The notes: generated by a model not told the origin, from the letters alone. Numbered from the stretch's first letter, positions 23,291 to 35,999 are shown. The stretch is 64,000 bases of DNA from Cordia subcordata (GCA_028554755.1 JAPTOF010000001.1:37653501-37717500); one strand, 5' to 3'. Numbers and translations are program-made.

Positions 23291-23295
23291 TTCAT

Positions 23296-23885
23296 AATAT
23301 TAACGTTTTAGAACAAGATTTAGTGCTCCAACTTTTCTTTTGACAATCCTACCCTTATTTTAATAATTTTTTTGGCAATTTACCATAAAAATCCAATCTC
23401 TATACATTTTTACATTTTCTTTCATAAATATAAATCTAATATTTCAATTTCTGTCCACATCAAAATATACAAAAAAATGCAAGTCTTATTCGTCCATGTA
23501 TTATTTTTCTTAACAAAATAAAATTTCAATTAATTAAAAATATTTCTATTATCAAAAATATTTTTATAATATTAATAAAATAATTTTTCAAGAAATAATT
23601 TTATTGTGCTTTAATAATAAAATAACATTATTATAAGAAACATATATTTAATTATAAAATAAAACAATCTTAGTTTATTAATAGTAATAACAATTATAAT
23701 TATCATAACAATAATAACACGATATCAATATCTTTTTATGCCATTTTGCATTTAACAACTAATCTAATAGTTAATTTTATCGAATACATTTTATTCAATC
23801 AATTAGCTAAACAATTATTTGCTAACAACTAAAATTTAATAACTATCAGTTACTTTAACAGCTAATTTTGACGAACAGTCCCTTA
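23296..23885 (-). mobile_element. Dispersed repeat family X, copy 2 (empty site)
   Basis: Its reverse complement aligns over about 600 bp with 7830-8469 and then with 9662 onward. The junction AAAACGTTAATATT (complement of 23296-23309) lacks the 1.2-kb insertion present in copy 1. Confidence 0.6.
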
Positions 23886-23962
23886 AAAGAATACTATACT
23901 TACCATTATGAAAACATTGAGAAAAAAATAAGGAAATATCACGGGGTTTCACATAACACTAA

Positions 23963-24733
23963 GCACGTGTTTGAAAAGCCACCTTATAATTAGATTTAAG
24001 TGTAATTAGGAATAATTACACGATTAGGCGTGTTTGTCCAATCAAGTAATTACTTGGTTAGAAGTGAATTGGGTGTAATTGGACCTCTCCAATTAAACTA
24101 TCCAATTCTTACGGGAGGAGGTGTGAATTGGTGTAATTACACTGTATAATTGCTCTCTAACAACTTTTCGTACTCTTTTATTATTTTTACATTTGACATG
24201 TTTCACTATAAAATAAATATAAATAAATTAATTATAAAAATAAGTATATTTAAAAAATTAAAATAAAAAGTATTAAATAAATACTTTAAAATATATAAAT
24301 ATGGCACAAATAAAAAAATATAAACAAATAATATTTTTGATAAATGATTTTTTAAATTTGCAAATATTAGTAGTAGATAATTTTTTTAGTTTCATATATT
24401 TATATTTATAATTCATATATTTTTAATTAGTCATATTTATTTTTATAATAAATAATATTTTTATTTTTAATATTTTAATAAATTACATCTTTAAATATTT
24501 GTTACAATTAATGTAAAGTTTAAAAATAAATATTTATTTTTAAAATTAAATTATTTAACTATTTAATTATCATCTGTGTTACCAAACATGTCATATGAAA
24601 TTAAAGTGTAATTACGTTGTGGTAACCAAACACGTCATGTGATTTAAATTACTGCATAAATACCTAGGCAGTGTAATTATTGTATTAGTAATTATACTAC
24701 CTCATAATTATACTATGGTGTCCAACCAGACCC
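23963..24733. mobile_element. PIF/Harbinger-like non-autonomous element
   Basis: A 771-bp AT-rich element with related ends (GCACGTGTTTGAAAAGCCAC and, complemented, GGGTCTGGTTGGACACCATA). It is flanked by TAA on both sides (23960-23962 and 24734-24736), the 3-bp target type used by PIF/Harbinger. GTAATTAC-type palindromes repeat inside. No transposase is encoded. Confidence 0.5.
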
Positions 24734-24736
24734 TAA

Positions 24737-25240
24737 AGTTAAAAGTTAAAAGATTAGTTTATCTTTTGAAAAAGTTTTTATTAATTTGTTAATGATAAAA
24801 AAGTTGATTAACTATTAAGAAATAAGTGAAATATAAAAAACAAAGATCCAACCAAGGAGTGCCATGTGATACCTTACTCAAATATTAAACAAATAATAAA
24901 TAAAAAACCCACTTTAGCCTTTTTTTTTTTTTAAAAAAAGAAGAGTAACACACTAATCTTTTGAAGAATCATTAAAATCTATATCTATATTTATATTATA
25001 GTATAAAGCAAGACCAAATACACAAAATTGATTTCGCTTATACTGTTGGCCTTTATTTATTCACCACGTGGTGGATCCAATTCAACTTATCTTTATTTTT
25101 TGCCATGTCGTGTTCACATCACTCTTAAATACTAAAAATTTATAAAAGATAATATTGCCCATTTATTCTTCATTTATACGGCTTACGCGTTTGGTATATT
25201 AGACATTTCATAAGTTAATAAAAAGTAAGCACTATTTTAG
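24737..25240. other. Intergenic, nothing recognised
   Basis: AT-rich sequence with poly-T and poly-A tracts near 24920. No gene recognised. Confidence 0.45.
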
Positions 25241-25244
25241 CTCG

Positions 25245-25345
25245 ATCCATAGCTTGCCATTTACAATGAGCTCATTTATTGCTTGCCTTTTACAACAAGC
25301 TAATTTTTTGCTTGCCATTTATTCCATGCTGTATAAGTAAGCTGC
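25245..25345. repeat. Three degenerate copies of a GCTTGCCATTTACAA unit
   Basis: AGCTTGCCATTTACAATGAG, TTGCTTGCCTTTTACAACAA and TTGCTTGCCATTTATTCCAT follow one another at spacings of about 28-30 bp. Confidence 0.6.
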
Positions 25346-28300
25346 CATTTAAAAAAGTTTGTAATAACTATGAAAATCTAAAAAAAATAAAATAAATAAA
25401 GCAAATGAATGTGAAAGTTATTTCTCTATTACATCATCATATTGTTATCTAAAATTATTAAATTTTACAAAAATATAAAAGTTAAATGTAAAAAATTTAA
25501 TATGACAAAATATATTTATATTTTACCCTCACATTAATTATCAAATTTGACCATTAACAATAATCAAAACATAAAAATACTTATTTCTCCCGTATATAAT
25601 ATGGATACTATCATATCATATAAATATTAGAATAATTACCAAAAATATTTTTTAATTTTGAAAATATTATATAATTTTTAATATTATATAATATTATATA
25701 ACTATCAAAACCCAAACATTACACAGGAAGACACTCTAATAATTAAAAAGAATAGAATGAGTTGTCAACCATTTTAATACTTGTATCGGTATAATACTTT
25801 GACCAGTAATTACTCAATTTATCCAAGTATTTGGGTTATTTTAGGTTTAAGAATCTATGCTGTAACACCATTTGTCATAGATTTTGCATGAGCCGACCAA
25901 AATTATAGCTTGTTTGGCTCTATGTGTTAATAAAAAGTATCTGAAAGAAATTTTTTATTATTGGAGACTTATAAACCCCAAATAAGCAAAGCCGCCCAAT
26001 AGGCTCTCAATTGGTACACGAGTCGCTTCTTGAATTTAGTAATGATCATTGATTTTAAAATCATATGTACATGATGCATGACTTTTCTTGATATGTATAG
26101 TGGTTTTCCATTGTGTGATCAGTGTATTGTTTTTAAGTTCCTTTTTTTTTTAAAATATATACATGTGGTTCTATTAACATATAAAGAAGAAGGCCCCACG
26201 TGCTAGCCGAAATGCTGATTAGAATTCTGCGTTCACTCGGTTCTCTAAATAAAGGAAGAGAAGTTGCGAGGCCAAAGGGAGAAAGAGAAAAAGAAGCAAT
26301 TATTTTCACATGGTCTTAACCACTGTTTTCGGGTTTTAAGGCAGGCATAAGCGCAATAGATCTCCTTTAAGAAGAAACTCTTGCCATTGTTGGCATTACC
26401 TACATTGAAAGAATAAAGAGTTTGATCTTTTCCAAGGTAAGGAATATATATATATATATATATATATATCACATAATACAACCGACATTTGCCAACAATA
26501 ACGAAAAAAGTCAAAAATGTTGGGCTCTTTCAAAAAAAGAAATTTTTAAAATCTAAAATGAGATTATATTGCTTTAAATGCCGACTAAGATGCTTACAAG
26601 AATAGAAAATTGAGCAAATCAATACATATATCAAGTGTGAATATTAGATATTAAAAATATTTAGTTGTTTCAAACCAAAGAAAGAAACATTTTGTTGTTT
26701 AATAATTTACTAGTAGATGCCCACACATGCATCCATGGTAATATACTTGAACAATGGTTGGAGTATTTGTTAAACTTACTATCTCATCTAAAAATTTAAT
26801 TTTATGTAAATTACAGACAATTCAATAGATAATTTATCCTCTAAAAGAATTTCTGAGCAGGTATAGAGTTTCATGTGGTTTATCTGCACGGCAACAAATT
26901 CACTAGGAAACATCATGAAATAACATTTTGTAGAGAAAAAGTTTTAGAAAAGCAGAGCAATAAGATTGCAATCCAACTGCTTATACGCAATTTCCACATT
27001 TAATTTAACATAAGAGAAATTTACTATTATAAACGTAGATGCGATTTAAATTCACTGGTCAAATATTTCATGATTCATGATGACTCCTTAAGATTGACAT
27101 CTTTCTCGTGCTTTCTTCCTTAATTGACTTCCATAAGCTACATTTTTCAAACGATGCATTCAAAATGTACAATACATGCATGATTACTTTGAAGCATAAT
27201 TTGTCTGAGATGCAAAATAATATTAATGTGTAAAATGCTTAGGACTAGATATTTGACACTTCAATGGAATCAGCTGAATAGATCATAGCATGCGTCCGAC
27301 TTTTTCACATTTTTCTTCAGCACAACAACAAACAGCTAGCAGAAATAAAAATGGCAATATAATAGAATCCCGAATCCAATCAAGGTTTCTTGATTGAAGT
27401 TCTGTGATAAGAACACATTTACTGGTTATTAATTAACCCCAATAATATCAGATGTCGTCTTGTTTTAACAATCCAAAGACTATTTTTTATGTGTATGCAT
27501 AATCGACACACTAAAAGAAGAAAGAGAATTAAAAGAGCATACTAAATTAATATATCAATTTTGCACACACACACATATAATGTGATAGAAATAGAGTAAT
27601 ATTTAGCATCACTGAAATCTAATATATTTTTGAAAGATTTTCTTTTAACTCCATTAATTCTTCAAATTGATACGAAGATTTGAACTAGAGTTGGCAGTAT
27701 CAAATAGTAAGAGAATCAAGCTCCAAACATGAAAGGAAAAAAAGACCCCAAACAAATTTCAAAAGCATGATGCATCATGATAAACGAATCTGATAAAATA
27801 ATATTTTTTTCAAGCCAAAAGAAAATATGTTATTGACATATACAGCTAGCCCACTCATCAATAATTATATAAAAAATTTCATGATATCACTATGTAATCG
27901 TTTTAATTTCTTCCTTCAATGGGCTCCTCTATTTCAGAATGATTGAAACAAGAAACATGATATTTGAGTCGAAAGATTTTCATCTAAGCTATCTTTCGTG
28001 TTGATGATCCAAAATAGAAAGAAAACAAACAAGCACCCCAATTCAGTTTATCAGAGATAATGCTTTTCTCGAGAGGGTGTTTGCTAGTGCTTAATTATTT
28101 TAATACGTATAAATATTCAAAATAAAAAATTAATCTCTCTACTTTTATTTTAAGTGTTTATAAGTACATAAATTTACACTGCCATATATAATGGTATGGT
28201 GCTTCAAACCTGAAACACACTAATCTTAATTATTTCCTTGTGTGTATAGTGGGGTTTTCATAGGAAGATTTTGAACTTTTAAGTATGATGCAACTTAAAT

Positions 28301-28500
28301 GAACCGTGCTTAAAAGTTCATCTGAATGCCCACATATTTACAGCAATTTCCTATTTGGGGAACCATCTAACATTGATATGACATGACAAAGAAATGGGTG
28401 TTGGGAAGGGCATAGTAAATGAGATCATATATACAAGTGGAGGGGGAACAGATATATGAATAGACACTGCAAGATATGACTAAGAAGAGCTTACCATATA
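25346..28500. other. Intergenic, no gene recognised
   Basis: AT-rich, with an (AT)n tract near 26446-26469. The 89-codon minus-strand frame at 26245-26514 reads through that tract and has no recognisable domain. Confidence 0.45.
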
Positions 28501-28502
28501 TG

Positions 28503-28530
28503 CACTCTCTCTCTCTCTCTCTCTCTCTCA
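28503..28530. repeat. (CT)n microsatellite
   Basis: Uninterrupted CT repeat. Confidence 0.9.
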
Positions 28531-28980
28531 CAATTAACTGACCACAATATTTATACACACATACACGAATGCGTTTTTTGTAGCAGAATCTTCATTTTTG
28601 CTGACCTAATTGAGTAGACATTAATGGGTTTTTGATTTGGTCTATCACATAGCTAGGAACAGTAACAAAACAAACAATTGCCACAAATATACGCAAAAAA
28701 GGAAAGATAGAAAGTTGAAACACATTCCCAATTTGCACTAACTTATAATAATGATAAATAAGTGTCACACAAATCTGACGTGTGATCTTTCTCTACCCAT
28801 AATCTTTGTTTTCTTTAGCTATAGTTTACTCGCTAAAACCCACGTAAAACATAAAATGTAATAGAACATAATAAAAAATAAAAAAAAAAAGAAAAGAAAA
28901 GACAACGAAACATGATATGCAAATCTATACTTGTCATTAAATGATGCATAAGATGCAAATCTATACATAAAGATGACAAT
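28531..28980. other. Intergenic, downstream of the ALOG gene
   Basis: AT-rich DNA with no recognised gene. The 3'UTR of the ALOG gene probably lies within 28980-29210. Confidence 0.45.
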
Positions 28981-29210
28981 TTATGCAGCCAAAGCTTTAG
29001 AGATCTGATTTATAAGCAACTGCAAACTTGTACAAACACTACCACTTCCATTACCCTTACCACTGCATAACTCTGAATATATATATAGTCCCTGCAGAAG
29101 CAATATTAGGAAAAGTAACTTACGACTAGAGATAAGTAATATATAGATAAATTGCCAGAAGATGCAAAGAGAGGTCTTATTCAAATCTTGTTCATCCACG
29201 GCAACTAGCT

Positions 29211-29816
29211 TCAAGTTGAAGCTGGTGGTGGCAGAGCTGGTGGTGGTTGTCCGTGAGATGGCGGCGGCGGCCGCTTACGCTTCTTCTTCTCGTAGCTTAT
29301 CCCCCGAGCCTTGGCCTGAGAATCTCGAACTTCACGCAAGTAAAGCCTAACAGCTCGAGCCCCAAAAGGGTTTGTCTCAGGCTTTCCTCCATTTTCTTCA
29401 TAAGCGGCTCTGAGGCGGCCGATGAGAGCATCGAGGCTTCCCCAGGCTTGCCGTAGAGGACAAGGGCAAGGCGATGGCGGAGTGGGGTGGCCATAGAAGG
29501 GGCAGAATAAAGTGTGCACTTTAGTCTTGCCGAACTGGTCCAGGTACCTCAGGAATTCCAAGACATGGGCACCACTGCAGCGAGATAGAGAGAGCGGTGG
29601 CCTGTGGTTTCGGAGATATTGGCCGAAAGTGTTCCAGTCTCGGCGCTTTTGGTTCTCATATCGGCTTAGCGTTGATGGCGATGCCGCTGCCGATGCCGAT
29701 GAAGATGAAGCTGTTGGCGAGGCCATCATGCTGCTGTTGGTGTTGATGTTGGTAGGAGAGTTGATGGTGATGCTGCCTGCTGTGTTGGGTGAGTCCGTTT
29801 CGTGATTTGAATCCAT
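29211..29816 (-). CDS. LSH: ALOG domain (LSH family) transcription regulator
   Basis: A 201-residue plant nuclear protein of the LIGHT-DEPENDENT SHORT HYPOCOTYLS / ORGAN BOUNDARY (ALOG) family. Family members act at meristem and organ boundaries; the domain is related to recombinases and is thought to bind DNA. Residues 1-50 are a low-complexity Ser/Thr/Asn/Ala leader. The ALOG domain spans about 51-176, starting [19 protein letters not shown]. It contains the zinc-ribbon insert (His101, Cys105, Cys117, Cys119), the [20 protein letters not shown] helix and [21 protein letters not shown] nuclear-localisation run KKKRKR follows at 177-182, then a Pro-rich tail. Length and single-exon coding are typical. 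The domain reads intact. It most resembles the LSH3/LSH4 type, but the exact member cannot be fixed from sequence alone. Confidence 0.96.
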   Translation of the reverse strand: MDSNHETDSPNTAGSITINSPTNINTNSSMMASPTASSSSASAAASPSTLSRYENQKRRDWNTFGQYLRNHRPPLSLSRCSGAHVLEFLRYLDQFGKTKVHTLFCPFYGHPTPPSPCPCPLRQAWGSLDALIGRLRAAYEENGGKPETNPFGARAVRLYLREVRDSQAKARGISYEKKKRKRPPPPSHGQPPPALPPPAST

Positions 29817-30034
29817 GGATATGTTTGGTATAGCTTGATCTCTCTTCGTGATCTTTTCTTTGTGTGGAAAAGAAATAGAAAGAGTGATGATCAGTGATAG
29901 AAGGAGCTAGAGAATCATGAGGGTTTTTGTTAAGGGTATCAAAAAACCTAAGAAGAAAAGCTGAGATGCTGCTAAAAAAAAAGGGAAAAAAAATAAAAAA
30001 GAAAAAACTAGTTTTCATGTAAAATTTACTGTTG

Positions 30035-30240
30035 ATCTAAGCAATTGCAGCCATGTACATATATAGTGCTTGTTCAGAGAGGAAGATGCTTTGACAAAGG
30101 GGTAATAGTATTTTTATAACCAAGAGAGGATTGAATATATGATGATGGATGATGCAATAATGATGAAATATAATCGTACGGTAAGAAAGAAAGAGTGAGA
30201 ATTAGGCTTACCTTCTTTTGAATCTTTGTTTGATCAATCC
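30035..30240 (-). promoter_or_regulatory. Probable 5'UTR intron and upstream exon of the ALOG gene
   Basis: On the minus strand AAGAAG|GTAAGC (donor, exon ends at 30212) lies about 395 bp upstream of the ATG. A plausible acceptor, TTGCTTAG|ATCAAC, lies near 30035. No open frame crosses it, so this would be an untranslated intron. A (GT)n tract near 30371-30387 and a TTGACTGTTGAC block near 30463 lie further upstream. Promoter position not resolved. Confidence 0.45.
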
Positions 30241-30756
30241 TAGAAAACCATGAAAGTTTTTCTTATGATGTTTGGTTGGCTTTTATGTTTCTTTGGAACA
30301 TTTGAAGATATTAGATTGGGTAGCTGATATTATCCTTGAAATGAGCAAGCAACTGTAGTGTATACTTTCTGTGTGTGTGTGTGTGTGAGAGAGAAGGGCT
30401 GGCAATGGTAATTAGTAAGTTTGGAAAGAGACTGGTTAGGGCTTTTGTGGAAATGGAAGAGGTTGACTGTTGACAGTAAGGGTTGTAGAGATGATAGACA
30501 GAGACAGGAAAAAGCTATGAGAGGTAAAAGTAGGAATAATATGATTTTGTTGTTTCACCAATCAGCCTTTTGCATTGATTGACAATACCTTGCCAAAATG
30601 ACAAAAGTATCCTCTGTACATTTGACCTCCAAGGTGAAAATTCCCTGCTATATTTATATTTGAGGACATCAACTTTTTTTTGAACTATAATTTTTGGTAA
30701 TTAAGCTTGGATGACTTCATTCGTTGAAATCAATTTCAGATTAATTAACTTCATCC

Positions 30757-31265
30757 TGTCAAAATATAAATTCTTTCCACATAAAAAAATTTATAAAATA
30801 TAAGGCCATTTTATAAAGTCTTAAACTATTTTTTATATTAACCAATTAATTTTTATAATAAAACTCTAGTGATTCTTCACATGGTATTAGAGCTGAATCT
30901 TGGTCTAGTCTCTCGCGTTTGTAACTATGGCCCGTCTTGGTTCTTTGACTCGTCTGAGCACATGTTCTTGGTTCTTGGCTCGTTTGAGCACTTGTTCTTA
31001 GTTCTTGTTCCGCGTTAAATGTGAGGGGGTGTTCAAATATATATAGGAGTAAGCATTATTCGGCTATGATCAAATAACTAAATCGAACCCAACTGAAATA
31101 TAAAATTCGGTTTGGTTACTTTATGTTCGGTTCGGTTTCAGTTATTAAAAAAGAAAAAGTTCGGTTTTTGATTTAGTTTCGGTTATTCCTCCAAAATTTC
31201 GATTAATAACAGGATAATCGAATAGTTAAATTTTTTATTTAAAAAATATTTAGTCATTATTTCCA

Positions 31266-31297
<32 letters not shown>

Positions 31298-31686
31298 AGT
31301 TTTATATTATTCTTAGATGCATAACGTGAATTTTGATGATAAATATTTCGATTTAGTTATTAAAATTACAAAGAAATTTGGTTATTTAAGTTAGTTTTAA
31401 ATAATTTATGATTTTTTTTTAACAATTCAATTATTTCGGTTATCACTGAAACCGAACTAAAAAAAATTTGGTTAAATAATTTCGGTTCAGTTTTGGTTAG
31501 CAATTTTTAACAATTAAAAAATTCAGTTATTAAAATTTGGTTTCGGTTATGTTCGGTTGTAATCAAATACGCACCCCTAAATATACACTCCTCCCACATA
31601 AAAAAACCATAAAATATAAGACTATCTTGGACTACTTCTCATATTAACCAATTGGTCTTATGATGGAATTTCAGTGGTTCTTCACA
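30757..31686 (+). mobile_element. TRIM-type miniature LTR retroelement with a nested DNA transposon
   Basis: A 125-bp 5' LTR (30757-30881, TGTCAAAATATA ... TTCTTCACA) is followed directly by a primer-binding site TGGTATTAGAGC (30882-30893), one mismatch from the initiator-Met tRNA site. A 148-bp internal region ends in a purine tract (ATGTGAGGGGG), and the 3' LTR starts at 31030 (TGTTCAAATATA) and ends TTCTTCACA at 31686. Shared LTR blocks include CCACATAAAAAAA, ATAAAATATAAG and ATATTAACCAATT. Nothing is coded. This fits terminal-repeat retrotransposons in miniature, which need another element's proteins. The 3' LTR is split by an insertion at 31044-31579. A clear target duplication was not found. 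Confidence 0.8.
31044..31579. mobile_element. hAT-like miniature element nested in the TRIM 3' LTR
   Basis: A 536-bp insert with ends TAGGAGTAAGCATT and, complemented, TAGGGGTGCGTATT. It is flanked by AATATATA (31036-31043) and AATATACA (31580-31587), a one-mismatch 8-bp target duplication, the size typical of hAT elements. The interior is full of TTCGGTTCGGTTTCGG-type motifs, their complements and an (AT)n tract near 31267-31297. Confidence 0.65.
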
Positions 31687-32740
31687 TATCTAATGAATTC
31701 CCTTTCGACAAAAAAACAAGCAAAAGAAAGATCTTTAAATTCATCTTAATCTTTAGGTAAAATATATTTTACTCAGTTTTTGTCAAAATCTTACAAAACG
31801 TCTTTGTCTTTCACAACGAATTAACAGTTATAAAGAATGTTACGTATATTAAACCTTTAATTTTTGTAGTGATTGTACAATATTCTTTATAACATAGAAA
31901 TTATGAGCAATATTTTTTATAATACAGAAAAATATTTTTGAGTTTTGAAACCAAAGAGGATTTTATATAAGTTTGATGAAAAGCTATAGATAAAATGCAA
32001 TTTGCTTTATTCATTATTCTTAGGCAACTGTTAAATATAATAAATAAATATAACAAAATATTCTCTATAAATTTAAATTTTTAGATGAAATAGCAACTTT
32101 TTCTTTCTTCTTTTCAAACTTTAACAACTCGATTTGGATCAATTCTCTTGGCAAAACATATTTGAGTGTTGTATCTAACGCTATCCAAATGGGTGCTGTT
32201 TAATTATTCTTTTACTGCAAAATTTTTGACTTAAGACTGACTCGTTAATCTTCCATGTCTTGAGCAGGTCTTCAGTCACCACAGTAAAAGTACTCTTTAA
32301 GTTATAAAACTCCGTAGGTTATAAAGCCGGGACCTTATTAGGCTACAACTCCCTTTTTCACTTCTCTTTCTCTTTTAAACAATTAATAATCTATGAGTTA
32401 CTGTAAAATGAGACATTTTGTATTTGTTAGTACTTCGAAGATTATTACGGTTCGAAGATTATTACGGTTTCTGCTTTGAAAAAGTGGATTCTCAATTCAT
32501 AACTAACTTCACAAAAAAAAAAAAAAAAAAAAGGTCAGCTATCAATACGAGTTTCTAACGTAACGTACTGATCATAAGGCTTTTTTTTTTTTTTTTCAAT
32601 TATTTCTTTATAGCTTTAAAATATGGGTCTTGAAATATGTCGTTCTATTTTTCATGATATATTCACTACCATGTTGCTGTCATGTCAAAAGAAGAAAGAC
32701 AAATAAAAAGTTCATTAAGTAAATTATTATTATTTTTGTC
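31687..32740. other. Intergenic, no gene recognised
   Basis: AT-rich, with an 18-bp direct duplication (CGAAGATTATTACGGTT) near 32436-32470 and homopolymer A and T runs near 32511 and 32581. Confidence 0.45.
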
Positions 32741-32744
32741 AGAA

Positions 32745-32990
32745 ATATGGGAATATATATTAATAACCAAAGTCCAGATACAACATTGTTAGTCATGTTT
32801 TGAGTTAACAAAGCATTCAAAGACATAGGTGGGTAAGAAACCTAGTGAATTGGGAGATCATATCTCCTAACAGATTTAGTTAGCCAATCAGCAGCAAAAA
32901 TAGTATTAGGATGAACGTAACCATTTCAATTTGATATGTTGGAGAGAAACCACCATAGTACTCACCAATCCAAACAAAGCATCGAAAAAG
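32745..32990 (-). pseudogene. LINE 3' end relic (RNase H tail)
   Basis: On the minus strand a short frame reads AADWLTKSVRRYDLPIH, matching the ADWLA-K-xR ending of the RNase H-like domain at the C-terminus of plant LINE ORF2 proteins. The same pattern occurs at 36640-36985. Upstream sequence is interrupted by stops. Assignment rests on this one conserved segment. Confidence 0.45.
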
Positions 32991-33067
32991 TAGTTAATTA
33001 TTGATTAGGTATACATAAAAAAGATAATAAAATAGTGATAAAGAAATAATACGTTACATTTCTCGTT

Positions 33068-33068
33068 A

Positions 33069-33102
<34 letters not shown>

Positions 33103-33150
33103 TTGTTACTGTTGTTATTGTTATTGTTGTTGTTGTTACTGTCTTGATTT
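33068..33150. repeat. (AAT)n and (GTT)n microsatellite
   Basis: About ten ATA/AAT repeats run into imperfect GTT/ATT repeats. Confidence 0.85.
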
Positions 33151-35465
33151 TTAAGTCTTGAAATATTTACCTATGCTTATTATAAGAAATGTTTACACAT
33201 ATTAAAATTGTTGAGTGGAGTGTCACCTGGCACACTCTCTAGAATCCTCAAGCATTTTTTTTTCTAATTTTTTTTTACAATAATATATAAATTTCCAAAT
33301 ATATATATATATATATATATATATAAGTAAAATAATTGAGTATGTGTAACACATGTCACCAACTCAAACATTTTATTCATTGTTTTTTTAACAATAATTT
33401 TTTATCCGTTATATTATCTTTTTTTTTCTGCTCATATAGTGCAAAAATTCTCAATCAATTTTAGTTTTTATATATTTTTGTTTCTTTTTTTTTGAGTTTA
33501 CATTATAATTCTTGAGGGTTACAATGTGTTCTCCACTTTCCTTTTTTGTTCTTTTATATCTTCTATCAATTAATCTTAATTTTTTTGACATGACTCCTCA
33601 TCCTCTATAATTATAATTGTTAAGTATTGGTACTCTTTCAAACATTATAATATATATTATTACATTATATACAAAAACCAAATTACTTCTTCAATATATG
33701 TTTTTTCAGTTGTTTCAATTTATTTTTGGTGAAAGGGGAAGGACTTCTCCCCGGGATCATTTAGTTTCAATTCTACCATATATTATAATCCTTGGTAGGT
33801 CTATAATGGTTTAGTGGTGTATCATGATTAATAATTTTTCAATAAGATTTACTGACCTTTGATCTTATAATTATTAGTCACAAAAGATATAAAACAAAAA
33901 TGTGATACCCGTGGCATCGTGCAAGTACTGCCACTAGTGGAAATTAAAGCCAGACAGAAAGAAAAGGGAGGGAAGGGTGGGGGGGGGGGGCTTTTTTTGT
34001 TTATCAATCCGTCATACTTGAAGGAAAATGATTTTCCTTTAATTCTCAAATGGGGAAATCTTTCCATTTTCCATCCCCAGTCAAACACAGTTAACTTAAT
34101 TAAGCTACGACAAACTAAAATACAATTCGTAATGCTTAATATTACCCTATTTTTAATATTATTTATTTATGTTATTTTATACCTAGTTAGCATGTTAAAC
34201 AAAAAAGAAAAAATCTTGAATTAATGTAGTAATTAGGCATATAATATATAAAATGTGATATCGGTCAAACAGTTATATATAACATGTCATGCAATATATC
34301 CCTATCTGTGTAGAACCTCCCATAACAAGAATTCAACGTGCTCATCATAACCTACACGCACAGGAGTTTACGGAATCACAAGTTTCATAGTCACTTCATT
34401 GAAGAACACGAGTGACACTTATTAGTCAATTATGCCTGACATGAAAGTTGAAAAAACAAAGCAAAAAAGAAAAAGAAAAAAAAAGTAGGACTTTCACAGT
34501 AAAATGTGTCCCAAGCTTCGCATGTTCATGTCGAGTTTCACAATTTTAAGGTCCAAATTGATAAGCATGCGCCAATGGAAAAGTGGGACTTCACACTTCA
34601 TCTTAACACACAGTGGATAGTGACAAATTTGAGTCTCTTTGCAGTTGGCACAAAAACATCTTTAAGCTTAAATTTTTGTGTGTGTGTGTGTGTGAAAATG
34701 ATTTAAACCAATTCATTGGATAGATCCAAACGTGAAGACAAAACAAACAGTAACTAAGTTTTTTCCACAAGTCAATTCAATGACCATTGAGAAGGACCAA
34801 ATACCTAAAAAGTGTGGCTAATACAGTACCGTTGTTGGCTCGAGAAGCCAGCTTAAGTTACAGCCTTGTTTCGTGGTCTCTGATCACTTTGACCTCTGAG
34901 GTGGTCGATTTGCATGAGCACAACGAATAGTTGAACTCTAAAACATTTTGAGAATGATACGAATTTTGTGAAGCGTTGTAGGAACGACAATAGGACGAAT
35001 TTTCCGAGTCCCCGTTCCGATTCCCATTCCAATTGAGAAGATTTTCAGGCTTGCATGAATAAATTGGTGAGCCAAGATCGAGTATCACATATTTTAATAA
35101 GCAATGTATTGATTCAAACATTAGTATGCAACAATTATGAACATCTAGCTATTTTAGTATTTTTCTTCTAGTGTAGACGGAAACAAAGTACTAGAGAGGA
35201 CCCATCTAATCGACCACCAGCGTCTAAATTTTCACTTTTGTTTTCATATATATATATATATATATATTCTATTGATATTTAATAGGAAGCTTAGTAACCC
35301 TTCTTCTATTTTTTCTTTAAATAAATAATTTAAACATTTTTTAAAAACATAATTCAAACAACACCCTCCGCCTACCGCTCAAGTTTAAAGTCTTACCAAG
35401 TTAAACAATGGTTGTCCATTAAATTTTAGAGGCTTAAATTCGACCGATAATAACCTCTACTTTTC
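33151..35465. other. Intergenic, no gene recognised
   Basis: AT-rich, with (AT)n tracts near 33300-33325 and 35249-35270, a 12-base G run near 33979 and a (TG)n tract near 34677. The frames at 33919-34224 and 34858-35121 show no family resemblance. Confidence 0.45.
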
Positions 35466-35552
35466 ATTTATAATGTGACTAATGAATGGAGTCATAAGAA
35501 GCCAATCACTATTTTTGGGTCAATCCATCGATCTATGCCCAAAAGTTCCCTC

Positions 35553-35559
35553 TATATAG
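35553..35559 (+). promoter_or_regulatory. TATA box of the repeat-bearing RALF-like gene
   Basis: TATATAG about 120 bp upstream of the ATG. The intact paralogue has TATATAA at the matching place, and sequence around both (AAGGATCTCAATGAACCATC versus AAGAATCTCAAAGAAACCAT) is conserved. Confidence 0.6.
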
Positions 35560-35677
35560 ATGACATAATAAGGATCTCAATGAACCATCAAAAGTTCAAA
35601 ATCTTTATCACCAGAACTTAAAAATAGTGCATTTTTATCGTCTTACTTGAGGAATTCTGGTCTCATTGTTGCGAGGG

Positions 35678-35956
35678 ATGGCAACGCGGACGAAAATTCT
35701 TCTGGTTTCCTTATGCACCCTCATGGTGTTTGCACTGTTTCCAGCAGTCACCAACGCAAAAACTATCCATAACCAGGCAAACGAGTACAATCGAGGTTGT
35801 AGTGCAATCCTACGTTGTGCAAGAGAGGCTAGGAAACTGCTAAGTCTCGGTAAGCCGGCGAACGAGTACAAACAAGGTTGTAATTCAATCCTAGGTTGTG
35901 GAAGAGAGGCCAGAAAATTGCCAAGTCTCGGTAAGCCAGCGAACGATTACAAATGA
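35678..35956 (+). pseudogene. RALF-like peptide gene with 27-residue internal repeats, truncated
   Basis: RALF peptides are secreted, cysteine-bonded signals sensed by CrRLK1L receptor kinases and involved in wall sensing, pH and fertilisation. The frame encodes 92 residues: a signal peptide (1-27, MATRTKILLVSLCTL ... AVTNA|KT), then two complete 27-residue units starting ANEYNRGCSAILRC (34-60) and ANEYKQGCNSILGC (61-87), then the start of a third. Each unit resembles the RALF C-terminal signature (ANPY-x-RGCS-x4-C), keeping only the last two of four RALF cysteines, and no RRxL or YISY motif is seen. A TGA at 35954-35956 stops unit 3, although its Cys codons and reading frame persist beyond, and a SINE then splits it. 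ATG chosen by match to the 39566 paralogue. It may still yield a two-unit secreted peptide. Confidence 0.7.
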
Positions 35957-35999
35957 GGTTGTAATTCAATCCTACGGTGTGGAAGAGAAGCATGAAAAC
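35777..35999 (+). repeat. 81-bp coding tandem repeat of the RALF C-terminal motif
   Basis: Units start at 35777, 35858 and 35939, exactly 81 bp apart. The third unit keeps GGTTGTAATTCAATCCTA and both Cys codons but carries TGA at 35954-35956 (the first unit has CGA there) and a second TGA at 35991-35993. Both could be CpG C-to-T changes of CGA. Confidence 0.85.

Noticed and set aside
29512..29805. 97-codon plus-strand frame
   Set aside because: It is antisense to the ALOG gene, whose minus-strand domain is unmistakable.
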